Source of the DNA: Aurelia coerulea
Lineage: Eukaryota > Cnidaria > Scyphozoa > Semaeostomeae > Ulmaridae
Direction: 5' to 3'
Length of the DNA stretch: 64,000 bases
Assembly (NCBI GenBank): GCA_039566865.1
Contig: CM076943.1
Span: 13,812,001-13,876,000 of the forward strand
Part shown: positions 39,101-49,287 of the stretch, piece after piece
How positions within the stretch are numbered: position 1 is the stretch's first letter
Layout: every line of letters begins with the position of its first letter
Notes under the pieces: model-generated
Database searches by the model: none
The model's input: the letters and a program-made list of their open reading frames with translations, nothing else
What the model was told of the DNA's origin: nothing
Program-made: the position numbers and the translations under genes

Positions 39101-42100
39101 AGACGTATATAATGTCACTGTTAACATACGGTTGTGAAGCATGGACAATAGGTAAAGAAGCTGCAAGAAGGATAAATGCATTTGAAACATGGTGTTATCG
39201 CAGAATATTAAAATTCAGCTGGATAAACAAAGTTACGAACAAAGAGATATTTGACAGAGTAAAAGAAAAACCAAATCTATTAAAGCAGATTGCTCAACGT
39301 AAATCGTCATTCTTTGGCCATATAGCATCATTAAAAATCATTAAAAATTAAACCAAAATTTAAAGTAAACTGAACCTTCTTAAATTTCATAAAAATCTTC
39401 TAAAACAGCAAAGAATGTTACCTTCTGTGGAAGTAATTAATGTTTTCACTGGCTCTAAATGAATGATTGATGTATTTTTGCTGCGATCAAATGAACAACT
39501 AAATTTAATCTTTTTGCCGGTTGATCGGACAACTGCTGAAGAAGTATTTCCATATGTCCACGTTACTTCATTTTCATAAGAAATATGCGTCGATGTCGCC
39601 GTTGTGGTTGTACCACATTTGTCATACGCGGTAACCAGTCCATGCACCATATCTGGGGGGTACTGTTTGGCTTTACAACTTGTATCATTCAATGTTATCG
39701 ATGAACCATCGAACAGCTGTGTCCGGTTATCAAGGTAGATTGCCATTGAAGATTCATTGCAAACGACTCTATTTGATCCATCTGTAACGGAAACAGCAGC
39801 ATTTACTACATTATTTTGGTTGATACGCCACCAAGACCCCGTTTACACGAGAGAAAACTGGATCGATCAAGAACGGGATCGAACCCAAACTGGTACGGAT
39901 CGGCCTTGTGTTTACACGGGATCGCTCGGGATCGATTCGCTATCTGCGCTAGTTTGGGATCGATTGCCAGTGCGATCCAGTTTAGGATCGATCCGGAGCC
40001 TCGTGTAAACGACTGGATCGATCCCAAACTGGCACGGATGCAAAACGAGGCAAGCCGAAACAAGAAATCGAGGCGTTTCATGACATAGAAATAGAAGGAC
40101 TAGAATGCGTGGTAGGTCACGTGATGCGTAACAACCATGGGGAACCAAAATGGTAGCACCACGTTGGCAAAAAGCCGCGGGAAATCCAAGCTAACAGTGG
40201 ATCGCAGTGGACTGGACTCTCCGAATTCCTCGACAAGTTATTGGGAATTTGTAGCTTTATTTTCAGAGATCGTCCAACTAGTTTGAAAAATGGTTGTCTC
40301 TTTCACTGAATTTGGCTGCAAAAAGCGTTGGAATCCGGACAAAGAGCTGCGTCCTGGCCAGAAAAACATTTCGTTTCACCAGTAAGTACTATACTATAGG
40401 CCCGTTTCGTGGATGGAGCGAGGATCACAGTCCTTTAGGAAGAGATAACGACTTCTTATTCTGAAGCCGTAGTTCTAGAATTTGCATTCATTATATATAA
40501 TTTTTAAGATTTCAATATCTGTCAAAGGAGTCACAGTGGCCAAAGTCGGGCCAAAATGAAAGACTGATTTTTAGGCCCATCAACATAACAAATAAAAAGC
40601 AATTGAAGAAACTAACTGTTGTGGTCTAAATCCAATCTCTTTTTAAATTTTGCTTTCAAATTTCTTTACGAGTTTCTCAAATATTTACCTCTTGAATTGT
40701 AACCTTCGTTATATTTTGTTGAAAAGGTACCCAAAGTACCTATGAAGATCTCAAAACAACTATCACACCCAAAGCAGGATGATGTCAACACACAATTTTC
40801 TTATATTAGAAACCTGGATCAGCTCATAGTGCTAAAAGTTTCATAAATATCCCACATGAAAATTTCTGGTTCTTAGTGTGAAAATGTTCTTAATTTGTTT
40901 CTCATTTTTAGCTGCATGAATTGTGATATAGTTTTCACCACTGCCACTCATTTTTTCCTTGACATACAGCATAATGTTCAACAAGCAAGGAAAAGAGTTG
41001 TAGCGTGCTCAATGAAGACATAACTTTCGTGAATATTACTCAAAAATAAAGGGTCAACAACAGTGTTATCAAGATGTTCTTGAATGTTGCTTTTAAAACT
41101 TTCCTAGTGCTTCTCAAACACAATTCTGGAGTTTCTTAAATTTCTGGAGTTTCTTAAGACTAGTTTACTACACGGTGCAAACATTTTCGAGTGACCTAGG
41201 AAAATTGAGGCTGCAAATCACAAAACGCTCTTAGCATTTTCAATCCAGGTAGCATGGTTTCTCAACCTTTAAAAAGTGAGCATACTGTTTCTTAGGTTCC
41301 TTATAAAAAATGAGTGTTGTCCCAGTAAAGACACTTTTTTGTATTCTTCCAGAGCAGATTATCATTGCTAACTGATGGAGTTATTGATACTGAAGTTTGT
41401 TTTGGCCAAACCCTTACAGTTTCATATCTTCTCTGAGATCATAGAGAAATTTCCATGAAAAACCTCAGGCCCACAGAGTAAACACGGCAAAAGTTTTATA
41501 TACTTTTCACTCTTTCCAGGGATTTAAATAATATTAAGCAGAATTCCAAGATAAACAAAACTTAAGATTCAAAATTGCAGACACAATTCAAAACTACTGT
41601 TATTTCAACTTTCAATATCTCACTGATTTAACTCTGCTATAAAAGATCGATCAGTAAATAGCTAAATTACAGTGCATCACAACAACTGGCATCAATTAGC
41701 ATAACAACAAATTTGTGAGAACCATTTCCTCCCTTTCATTACAGCTGACCTCCTTCTATGCCAAAGTCTGATTCTCTAGTTAAAAATATTCACAAAAAGA
41801 TGCTGTCTACTATGTATCTAGTGTCCAGAACATCTTTAAGAAACCAAGTCCAAAGATATAGATCACTCTCAAAAGATTGTCTAATCCTGCTCCTCCTGAA
41901 ACTTCTCCTGCCTTGGATCCAGAACATGTAAAATCAGACCACACATTTGCATCAAAGATTTTACCTAAAAAAAGAAAGCAAATTATAAGGAAACGCTCAA
42001 GAAAACATTACAACTAGATATACTTAGGCTCAAAAACCTTAAGAAGGGGAATTTATCCCAACTTTACAGTTGAAACTTCACTTTACAGTTGAAAAAAATT

Positions 42101-43974
42101 CTCCGCAGAAAAAGACATTACTTGCAGATAACTATGCCCAAATTGCTACAGCACAGTTTAGGAAAGGGGCAAGAATTGCAATGAATTGTCTGGCTTAAAA
42201 TGTACTCTGAGGAAGTGAATAAATTTGCCACTTTCCCTTCATTTTATAGCTCAAGGGCATATGAATTTGCAAGGAAGTCCCTGATTTTGCCCCATACAGC
42301 AACAATAAGATCTTGGTCTGTAAATATTTAATGTGAGCCAGGAAAAAGAAATCCCTACGGACCAAGAAGATTGTTTATTGACGCTAGACGACATGTTAAT
42401 TGAAGAGCAACACACAATGTAACAAAAACTAACCAAATTTGTGGAAATGCTCACTATCCCACTCTTAAAGCTGAAGCCCACGTCAAAGTTGCCACCAGTA
42501 CTTTTCTGTGTTACTTCCAAAAACCAGCAAAACCATGGTATGTTCCCCTTGCACACAGCTAGAAAAATAGTGAGGGGACATTCGAAAGCCGTTGACTTAT
42601 GAAAACATATCCTGTTTCCCAGGGAAAGAGCACAGGTTTGTGCAGTCTTATTGAGGTTGCCTCAAACATATACTGTATCAGATCTTGTTGCAAGAAAATC
42701 TAAATCAAAGTGCATCCAGTGGCAACTTCATCACTAAACTAAAGTTAGAGTTGCAGTCCTTCACCTTTCATCCTCATCTTGATTGCCGTTGCGTTTTTTA
42801 TGCTTCAAATTGACAGAATTGTTTACTTGGATCATTACTGGAGGGTAATTTGAAAATTTTTGAGTTATCAAATTAAAACTTTCGACTGTTGTTGCCACTG
42901 ACAAACCACAAATGTTGGTAGATTAAGCATGTAGGGCCTAAAGTTTGTTCGTAGGTCTACAGCCTTACAACGCAAAAATTTCGTCAATTCTCTCTTTTCC
43001 TTGAAGCTTAAACTTCATTCTAAAGATGCACATGATCAGAGATGAAATGTAGATTGCAATGAAAACACGTTTCATATGTTAAAACATAAATATTGGCAGG
43101 TATGTTGCCTTTAAAGCACGTCAATTAACTTCCAGTGGGCTGATCTGATAAACTTCGGCCTAAGTTGCTACGATCTAAGGTCGATATCAATGATTAAAAC
43201 GAGCAAAAGTGGCCCATAATTGATCAAAATTAAATGCCTGTGGCACTACTTACTTTAAAATGACTTGTTCTCGATATTTGGTTGCCTTTCTGCAAGCCAG
43301 CAGCACCAAAACAGAAGAGCGGTGTAAGTCCTCGCACTGCGGGTCCTTTGTTTATCCAAATCTTTTGCCAACGTGGTGCTACCATCTTTGCTCTCCATGC
43401 GTATTACGCACCAAACAAAAGCGAAACAATAGACCGCGCATTCTAGTCCTTTTATTTCTATGTTTCATGATGACACCTCTTGGTCACCCTGATAACAAAT
43501 GGCGTGAAGTCTTTGCGCATGCCCAGTCTTTATAACGAGTCTGCGAATCAGTGATAAAGTATCTGGAGCGATCCCGTGTAAACATCTGCACAATTTTTGG
43601 ATCGGTCCCAAACTGGATCGATTCCGTTCTGGATCGATCCAGTTTTCTCTCGTGTAAACGGGGTCTAAATGTCACCTAAGCAGACGTACATTGAATTAGA
43701 TATTTTCTTGTTACAACTTTAGCTTCCTTACCGTCACAAATAGTTCCATTTCCAAAATAACCAAATTTACATTGACATGTATAAGATCCCTTGGTATTCG
43801 TACAGTCGGCATGGACACTGCATTGATGTTGACCAGTGGTACATTCGTTTATGTCAGAGCAATCAAAACCACCACTAAATCCACTCTTACATGAGCAATT
43901 GTATGAGCTATCATTAATTTGCTGGCACAGTGCATTTTCGCTGCAGCTGCTTTCTGTACTGTTTGGTGGACACG
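32947..43974 (-). CDS. EGF/ZP-domain transmembrane protein (five exons seen, 5' end missing)
   Basis: This is a spliced host gene. Five minus-strand exons at 43,732-43,974, 39,422-39,781, 37,594-37,816, 34,645-34,985 and 32,947-33,131 join in frame through GT-AG sites in phases 1, 1, 2 and 1, and end at TAA. They encode about 450 residues: an EGF module, a calcium-binding EGF (DINEC), ZP-N, ZP-C, a basic processing site (RVRRS), a transmembrane helix and a 28-residue basic/charged tail. This is the usual order of secreted or membrane ZP proteins, which polymerise into extracellular filaments after cleavage. The upstream exon must end in phase 1; neither it nor a signal peptide was found, so the gene is partial. 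Introns carry a DNA transposon and antisense LINE relics. Confidence 0.88.
33346..33677. mobile_element. Poly-G/poly-C bounded repeat element, copy 2
   Basis: Starts with 12 G and ends with 10 C (33,668-33,677), with the same interior order as 31,609-32,014. After the C-run the last about 27 bp of the unit (CCCCAGGTACCTTTACTATG and GAAGAA) is repeated once. Another run of 15 G lies at 33,245-33,259. It sits in the last intron of the ZP gene. No target duplication could be set. Confidence 0.6.
33700..34640. other. Remainder of last ZP intron
   Basis: About 940 bp with no recognisable gene or repeat. GAGCCACC recurs three times within about 150 bp, which may be the trace of an old minisatellite. 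Confidence 0.4.
34645..34985 (-). CDS. ZP gene exon: second half of ZP-C and processing site
   Basis: 341 nt with acceptor ATTTACTTTACAG and donor ACCG|GTAAGT. It completes the split codon to give [10 protein letters not shown] and continues with [20 protein letters not shown] and SRCSSGC, the C-terminal ZP cysteines. RVRRS follows at once and fits a furin-type cleavage site; a second basic run RRRD comes about 15 residues later. Confidence 0.88.
35000..35830. other. ZP intron, unassigned
   Basis: Intron sequence between the last ZP-C exon and a LINE relic. The minus-strand reading frames here are short and match no family I know. Confidence 0.4.
35840..37224 (+). pseudogene. LINE relic (CR1/jockey-like RT), 5' truncated
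   Basis: The plus strand reads, with stops and shifts, [23 protein letters not shown] (the FADD catalytic motif, 36,016-36,060), [16 protein letters not shown], then [13 protein letters not shown] and [12 protein letters not shown] up to 36,677. The 3' end carries the tandem tail ACTGAACTGAACTGAAC (37,207-37,223), a typical microsatellite end for this type. It lies antisense in a ZP intron. It is a dead copy. Confidence 0.85.
37261..37316. repeat. ATT-type microsatellite
   Basis: A run of imperfect TTATTATCATTATTATT units just after the LINE tail. Confidence 0.6.
37594..37816 (-). CDS. ZP gene exon: first half of ZP-C
   Basis: 223 nt with acceptor TTTCTTTTTAG and donor GACAG|GTTTGT; it enters in phase 1 and leaves in phase 2. 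The residues [26 protein letters not shown] and [10 protein letters not shown] followed by YDLIRD are the ZP-C strands leading to the conserved cysteines. Confidence 0.88.
38170..39351 (+). pseudogene. LINE reverse-transcriptase fragment with one in-frame stop
   Basis: A single frame (38,125-39,351) is interrupted only by TAA at 38,575-38,577. It shows [28 protein letters not shown] (motif A), [13 protein letters not shown] (motif B), [12 protein letters not shown] (motif C), [12 protein letters not shown] and a C-terminal [21 protein letters not shown]. The endonuclease region is missing and homology starts near 38,170, after a 40-bp local duplication of AGTCAATAAATG. The 3' end has an AAAATCATT repeat tail. 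It resembles RTE-related elements and differs from the other LINE copies here. It is antisense in a ZP intron and probably fairly young. Confidence 0.85.
39422..39781 (-). CDS. ZP gene exon: ZP-N subdomain
   Basis: The acceptor is TTTCCGTTACAG and the donor GAAG|GTAACA; 360 nt, phase 1 to phase 1. It opens with [12 protein letters not shown] and contains ITLNDTSC, the loop [12 protein letters not shown], and IKFSCSFDR, giving the four conserved ZP-N cysteines. It joins the EGF exon to give [11 protein letters not shown] transposon end lies only about 52 bp upstream of the acceptor. Confidence 0.88.
39834..43666. mobile_element. 3.8-kb TIR transposon filling a ZP intron
   Basis: The ends are long inverted repeats: AGACCCCGTTTACACGAGAG at 39,834 and its complement ending at 43,666. 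Similarity continues inward, through GGACTAGAATGCG and GGTAGCACCACGTTGGCAAA, to about 40,185 on the left and 43,355 on the right. A possible 8-bp duplication, ACGCCACC / ATGTCACC with two mismatches, flanks it. The interior has one candidate coding exon (THAP-like, at 40,290) and no long reading frame, so it is either intron-rich or decayed. THAP domains occur in P-type transposases, which also make 8-bp duplications, but the superfamily is unproven. Confidence 0.8.
40290..40381 (+). CDS. Candidate first exon of a THAP-type transposase
   Basis: ATG opens a frame with [13 protein letters not shown] and NISFHQ, then a donor CACCA|GTAAGT. The spacing fits the start of a THAP zinc finger (second cysteine, basic residues, then FH-FP), and RWNP recurs in the THAP ORF at 58,667. 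The position expected for the first cysteine holds phenylalanine (VSFTEFGC), so the finger may be broken. Later exons were not identified. Confidence 0.4.
43732..43974 (-). CDS. ZP gene exon: two EGF modules
   Basis: The acceptor is TTTTCTTCCTAG and the donor GACG|GTAAGG. The 243-nt exon starts and ends in phase 1. The first module has [24 protein letters not shown]; the second begins DINEC and includes [17 protein letters not shown], a calcium-binding EGF pattern. Phase-1 borders are typical of shuffled EGF exons. Confidence 0.9.
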
Positions 43975-43999
43975 CTAGGAAGAAAATTTGGAAAGAAGG

Positions 44000-45690
44000 T
44001 GAAAGTTTTTGCAATTCTGACAGCTCAACAAAACGCCTTTTAGAATATAAAATCTTCTTTTCCAAAGCCCAGACCTTTGCTTTTATGGTAGGTTAGCCAA
44101 TAGTTGGCACGTTTTTATATTACATGTGGAGCATTTGGAGTTTCCTTTCGCTATATTCGTGGTTTGGAGATGGAGGTTTGGAGGTAAGGCGAGAGATAGA
44201 GGTCGGGGAAACGGAAAATGATGAACAGGGAATGTTAACGTAATTCTTTAAAGAATTGCTTCGATTACCTGACTATTTTCATAACATTTCTTTAAAAATA
44301 TTGATATAGGATTACAATACAGAAGAGTTCTGATTTGCAATTGGCCTTGGTGTCACCTATGAACAGGAAATTAATTGACAGCTACAATACGAGTACTTAC
44401 AATTTTTCAAAGGAAGCGAAATGATACGTATCTAAATGCAAAAGAAAACGAAAAAGAAAAAAAGCAGCACGAGTGGTATGAATTATTTGGTAGTCTTTTG
44501 AAAATACCAATAGAGGGCGCCATTTTAGCATCGGAGTGTAGCTGGTTCCAGACTGGCCCCACGATGCGGGAAAGACTTTCGCCCACGACACGAAGATCGG
44601 TATTCATGAGTTTATATGGCTATTTTCTGAAAATAATGTAAATTTTGAAGTGTTTGCAATATTTGCATAGCAGCAATGAAAATAAAAAGATTGGACATTG
44701 ATATTAGGAGGATCGAGATCGGAGGATCGGAGGATAGAATGATGCACAATAATGGGAACTTAGTTTCAAAAGCCCAGCCCTCTATGTTCCAGTAGATGGC
44801 TCTCCCTTTGTGTCCACTTCCTTCATAGTGTATACTTCTCATTTACAAAGGAATATACTTCTTTGCTCCCATAATAGTAACAATTTCTTCAAGGACCGTC
44901 TCGTAGGCATATCAGTGACATAAACTATTTTAAACTTATGTCTCATTCTGATTCGTGGCAAATTAAGGTTGCTCCCAAATTGTGCTGGTATCATGTGAAC
45001 GCAGCTTTCAGCTCTCATTAGATTCCACGCATTCACAGGCACTTCTACCTTTTTACTTTATACGAAGCTTAGCAAACGCTATGGATTTCCAAACAAAGTC
45101 AAAAGTACTGTTTATTCTCTGTAATCTCATGGATGTACTTGCAAAATTTCCTTTCCATATATGCTAAAATGACTGTCCCAATTTTTTTCCTGTTTGGTAG
45201 TTTAGTGTTGTGATGCATGGTTAGTACTGTTTTTCAAACAAACCATGTCAAAATTACAAATATTTAAAGAACCGACAATAACAAGATGACTATCGTTAGG
45301 TTTGATGTGGCTGCGGAGCACCATCGATTTCAATAGTTCTCTGTATATTTCATGAATACGATCTTGCTGTCTTTCAATCGACTTCTTGCTGTCTTGGAGT
45401 CTGCCAAAGTGTCTTCCTGCTGTCTTTAACTTGATGATTTTATCAAATAACCAAAAAGAATAAGTCAATCGGCTATATGCCCCTCCGCAGAGGCCCAGGA
45501 AAACTTTAATCCCCCGTATTTTGCTATTGTGCAAATTTTTTCAATGGGGCCATGTGGATATATGATAATGATGCCCAAAGGGACCTTTTGGCGATAAAAG
45601 TCCTTAGTTTCAGAGTATGTGCAACGAAACTTCCTTTTTAAGCGTTTAAAGTAGGTATGGCCTACGGCCTAGCATATTTGTATGTATGTA
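44000..45690. other. Gene-poor stretch upstream of the EGF exon
   Basis: Contains no exon I can support, although the first exon of the ZP gene should lie here or further right. A minus-strand frame at 45,202-45,534 (110 codons) matches nothing known to me. A short GGAGGATCG run is at about 44,708. Confidence 0.4.
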
Positions 45691-46123
45691 CCGGGTGTCC
45701 CAAAAATGTATACATATTTGGATGACTCCAGCAATGTGAATTTAGCTTTAATCAATGGCTAATCACTCCCAAAATGTTCCTCGATAGTTACCTTGAATAT
45801 AGTTACTTCGTTTTTTGGTATTGGTGCTTTGAGAGCAGAAAGTTCAATCTTGAAAGCTCAAATTTGTGTCCACTTGCAAATCAGAGCTTTGGCCTTTCGG
45901 CCCAAGCAAATTCCTTCACATCGAAATTAAGAACTGAAATTAATGAGAACTTAAGAAACTTCCAATTGGGTGACTGGGGGATGACTTCTGGAAAACAGAA
46001 TAACACGAGATATGATATTGTTCAAATTTTATCAAGGCAAGGCCTATCGTTGATTTATACGAAAGGCTAAAGCTCTGGTTTGCAGGAAGAGGCAAATTTG
46101 AGCTTACGAGGTATCTATGTTCA
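45690..46123. other. Spacer with a mariner-like end motif
   Basis: ACCGGGTGTCCCAAAAATG at 45,691 resembles a mariner-type terminus, but no partner end was found. A 98-codon plus frame at 45,774-46,070 is unrecognised. Confidence 0.3.
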
Positions 46124-46163
46124 AATAGACCTTATGCGCAATTACGTCACACAAGACGCGGCG

Positions 46164-46188
46164 CGCAATGCATTATGGGACTTGTGGT
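46164..46188 (-). promoter_or_regulatory. ZNF143/THAP11 (SBS)-like motif, left arm
   Basis: On the minus strand the arm reads ACCACAAGTCCCATAATGC and then ATTGCG. The vertebrate SBS element bound by ZNF143 and THAP11 is ACTACAA-TCCCA-AATGC-like, so the match is close. Confidence 0.5.
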
Positions 46189-46389
46189 CACGCGTTGCTC
46201 TGTTTGCTATCAGCTGTGTTGTTTTCAGTACGCAAAGCTCAGATTCATCGATTGTTTACGCTGTCACTTGCCCTAAAACATGGAGAATACGGACAAAATC
46301 AATCATATACTCAAAGAGAATCATAGATCTACTTTTTTAAACTCTTGTTTGGCAATAGGCGTGAAGAATGAAGTGAAGGTGGAGAAATC

Positions 46390-46720
46390 ATGGCGCAAGA
46401 AGACGAAAGATCTGACAGTAGGCCGGCGAACGAATACGAAAAGGAAGGCTGGATGAGAACATTCACGTACCTCTCAAATAAAACCAATATTCGAAGTTAT
46501 CATTGACAAACATTTGATTGAAGGATCAAATACTCTACCAAAGACATCAACAGGACCAAAAGCACATCGGAACAAAAAACACTGGTATCGACTGTGGAAA
46601 GAGAGGTACGTTCGCAGCTTTTCCGTAAAGCCTAACGTGAAGGCCAAGTGTATGCTGCGCTTGGTAAAGCTAAAGTGCATGCTTCTTTTTCTTCCTGTCA
46701 TCTTCTGCTTTTTAAAATAG
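46390..46720 (+). pseudogene. Decayed N-terminal transposon ORF in the left arm
   Basis: Starts ATGGCGCAAGAAGACGAAAG, stops after about 37 codons, and resumes in another frame as IEGSNTLPKTSTGPKAHRNK, HWYRLWKERYVR and KPNVKAKC. The same residues can be read in the right arm on the minus strand with different breaks. The style recalls the N-terminus of SWIM/YqaJ-type multi-copy proteins of marine invertebrates; this is a weak guess. Confidence 0.4.
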
Positions 46721-47484
46721 AACATCATTGAATTTCACAGCTTTTGTCAATGTCATATTGGCAGATGACGGAACGGAAAATAACACTTCTGTGCAACCTG
46801 AGTGCAGGTCAAGTCAAGTGGCATTTCCTTTGGATCTATATTGGAATAATCCAGAAAAGTAAACAAGAGGGCAGCTACATGTTTACAGCACCCTCCTTGC
46901 CCACTTTACAGTTACATTTGGCTTCCATAACATCTCTACTCAGCTGAAGAAAATGAACATACACCGTATACGGCACATTCTTCACAGAATCATGCGCTTA
47001 AGCTTTTACCAAGAACAGCATACTCTTAGCCTTTAAGCTTGGCTTAAAAAAATGCTCCGAACGTACCCCTCTTTCGACAGTCGATTACTCGTGTTTTTTA
47101 TTCCGGTGTGCTTTTGATCCTGTTGATGTCTTTGGTAGAGTACTTGATCCTTCAATCGAATGTTGGTCAATGATAGTATTGGTTATATTTGAGAGGTACT
47201 TGAGTATTCTTATCCAGCTAGCCGTCCTTTTCATTTTCGTTCACCGGCCTACTGGCAGATCTATCGTCTTCTTGCGCCTGTCTTGCGCCGTGATTTCCCC
47301 ACCTTCACGCCTGTTGCCTGGGCAAGAGTTTTGAAAAAACTAGAGCCATGATTTTCTTTGAGTATATGATTGATTCTATCCGTATTTTCCATGTTTTCAG
47401 GGCGAATGACAACGTAAACAATCTATGATTCTGACCTTTGCGTACTGAAAACAACACAGCTGATAACAAACAGAGCCACGCGTG

Positions 47485-47509
47485 ACCACAAGTCCCAGAA
47501 TGCATTGCG
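47485..47509 (+). promoter_or_regulatory. ZNF143/THAP11 (SBS)-like motif, right arm
   Basis: Reads ACCACAAGTCCCAGAATGC followed by ATTGCG, slightly closer to the SBS consensus than the left-arm copy. Confidence 0.5.
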
Positions 47510-47663
47510 CGCTGCATCGTGTGACATTATGCATAAGGTCTATTAACTATTGAGGAACACTCATAAGCGTACGGGAAGAAAACATCTAGAGGGCGTTCCG
47601 ACACCAAGTCCATTGTTTACCAACATTTTAGCCCAACTGAGGGGAGATTTTTGCCCAATTGGG

Positions 47664-47963
47664 GCTGATTTTCGAAGATTTTTCCAACATTGGGGGGGGG
47701 GCTGCCGTCCCCGGCCTTCCCGCCTCGTACGCTTGGGAACACTGTTAGAGCGATCGATGATATTTATTCATAAATCAACTTCATACTTACCTCAGGAAAA
47801 TGGGCTATCAGTGCTGATTTTCGAAGATTTTTCCAACATTGGGGGGGGGGGGCTGCCGTCCCCGGCCTTCCCGCCTCGTACGCTTGGGAACACTGTTAGA
47901 GCGATCGATGATATTTATTCATAAATCAACTTCATACTTACCTCAGGAAAATGGGCTATCAGT
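47664..47963. repeat. 149/151-bp tandem duplication
   Basis: Two adjacent copies start GCTGATTTTCGAAG at 47,664 and 47,813. They differ mainly in a G-run of 10 against 12. Each holds a minus-strand CCTGAG|GTAAGT that could serve as a splice donor. Confidence 0.85.
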
Positions 47964-48298
47964 GCATCAGCCTCTCTCGCCCCACAGGTTAATCTGACTG
48001 CAGAGGAGAGTGCAGCAGGCCCTTTTGCCTGAACAGCGGTAGTTTTTTACGGTTGGTGATAGATATGGAATAACGAATTCCGGCTAATGCACCTGTCAGG
48101 AAATCCGACTGGACAACCGAGAACTATAAACTCAATAACGCAAATATAAGAAGGGACAGGGAGGGTGGGAGAATAGAATCTCGTCGTTCGTTCCGCTTGC
48201 TCTTGATCTTCAGAATGAAATCGGTTATCGGTTGAAATAATTTAGAGTATAGCTTGAAAGCCCGACAAGGTGATTCTTCGACAAGATAATTCGACAAG

Positions 48299-49287
48299 GT
48301 GATTGATTTCAAAAAAGCACTCAAATACCTTCTTTTTTCTGTACCATTATCTTTGGGACACCCAGATGGCACAAGGAGAACGACCGCAAAGAGCAAGTTT
48401 ATGGAAGTTGTTCTCTCCTATGAAAGCAGTTCAATTGACCCTAAAGAACTGTCCACAAAAGTCCCAAAGGAAACAGTATCAACGTATTTCGTAGACCTGA
48501 TGGCATTGATTCGATCAACCCCAAGAATATGTGACACATACCACGAGCTTGCATTTTAGTTGATATCAGCACTACCGAATGGCTATAACAGAATCGATAT
48601 CATTGCTGACACCTACAGAGAAATGTCGCTGAAAGATCCCGAACGTGCAAGACGTGGTGTTGCTGGTAAAGTCATCGTGCAATCCTCTCTTTTGAAAATC
48701 CCACGCAATTTTTCCGATTTCTTAAAGAATGGAAAAAATAAAACGAGACTGATTGAAATAATTTGGGATGTGATAGCAGAGAACAGGATTGACATCCTTG
48801 AACAGTTGAAATGCAATGAATTGATATATTCTATGGATGGTATTTGCCACAAAATCTCTTCTGAGACAATTGATGTGATACAAGAATTAAGCAGCAACCA
48901 AGACGAGGCTGACACAAAGCTGTTGTTACATGCAAATCATGCATTGTCTCAAGACTCTACTAAAGCCATCGTTGTTCGTTCACCTTCAGGTGACGTGGAC
49001 ATAAAAAAAAAAAACTCTTCGTATCCATGTTTGAGGAAAATTCCGACAAGATACATATCGACTACGAGACTGGTAAAAACCGCAAAATTCTTAGTGTTGG
49101 CTCAATCGACATGAGCGGGGAGCTCAAAACGGCGCTGATTGGATTTCATGCCTTTACCGGCAATGATTACGTGTCATCCTTCTTCAAGAAATCAAAGAAG
49201 CATAGCCGGGGATATGTATTTACAGCTTCTTACTGCTTCTTGTGCATAGAAGTCAAGTTTCCTAAAATTTTTAGTCCATCACGTTAA
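48299..49287 (+). pseudogene. Degenerate member of a PIN-like multi-copy family
   Basis: One protein can be followed with two breaks: TAG at 48,557-48,559 and a frameshift at the A-run near 49,005. Diagnostic stretches are PLSLGHPDGTRRTTAKSK, NRIDIIADTYREMSLKDPER, NQDEADTKLLLHANHAL, VVRSPSGDVDI and, in the second frame, ALIGFHAFTGNDYVSSFF. The family is abundant in marine invertebrate genomes; the acidic EEAD, D-DV and GND positions recall PIN/FEN-like nucleases. The start is lost and the C-terminal part is cut, so this is a dead fragment. Confidence 0.7.

Larger units (their letters stand above)
46124..47544. mobile_element. Long inverted-repeat element with about 560-bp arms
   Basis: The left arm (46,124 to about 46,690) is matched by the inverted right arm (about 46,985-47,544). 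The outer ends read AATAGACCTTATGC. Both arms contain a CRE-like TTACGTCA or its remnant, a ZNF143/THAP11-like motif, and the decayed start of one reading frame (QEDERSDSRPANEYEKEGW, then IEGSNTLPKTSTGPKAHRNK and YRLWKERYVR). The arms are therefore two inverted copies of the 5' end of one larger element. The spacer of about 300 bp is unrelated to the arms. No clear target duplication was seen. Confidence 0.75.

Noticed and set aside
39757..40148. Overlapping frames on both strands rich in D, R and S
   Set aside because: They come from the GGATCGAT-rich inverted repeat of the transposon end.
45691..45710. Mariner transposon end (ACCGGGTGTCCCAAAAATG)
   Set aside because: No matching inverse end or transposase was found nearby; a single end is not enough.
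46741..46858. Exon-like segment (acceptor TTTCACAG, frame with VNVILADDGTEN and a donor AA|GTAAAC)
   Set aside because: It has an open frame and plausible splice sites but no partner exon or known domain was found; left out as a gene.
47941..48010. Small minus-strand exon between CTCTCCTCTGCAG and CCTGAG|GTAAGT
   Set aside because: 56 bp with good splice signals but no protein similarity and no neighbouring exon.
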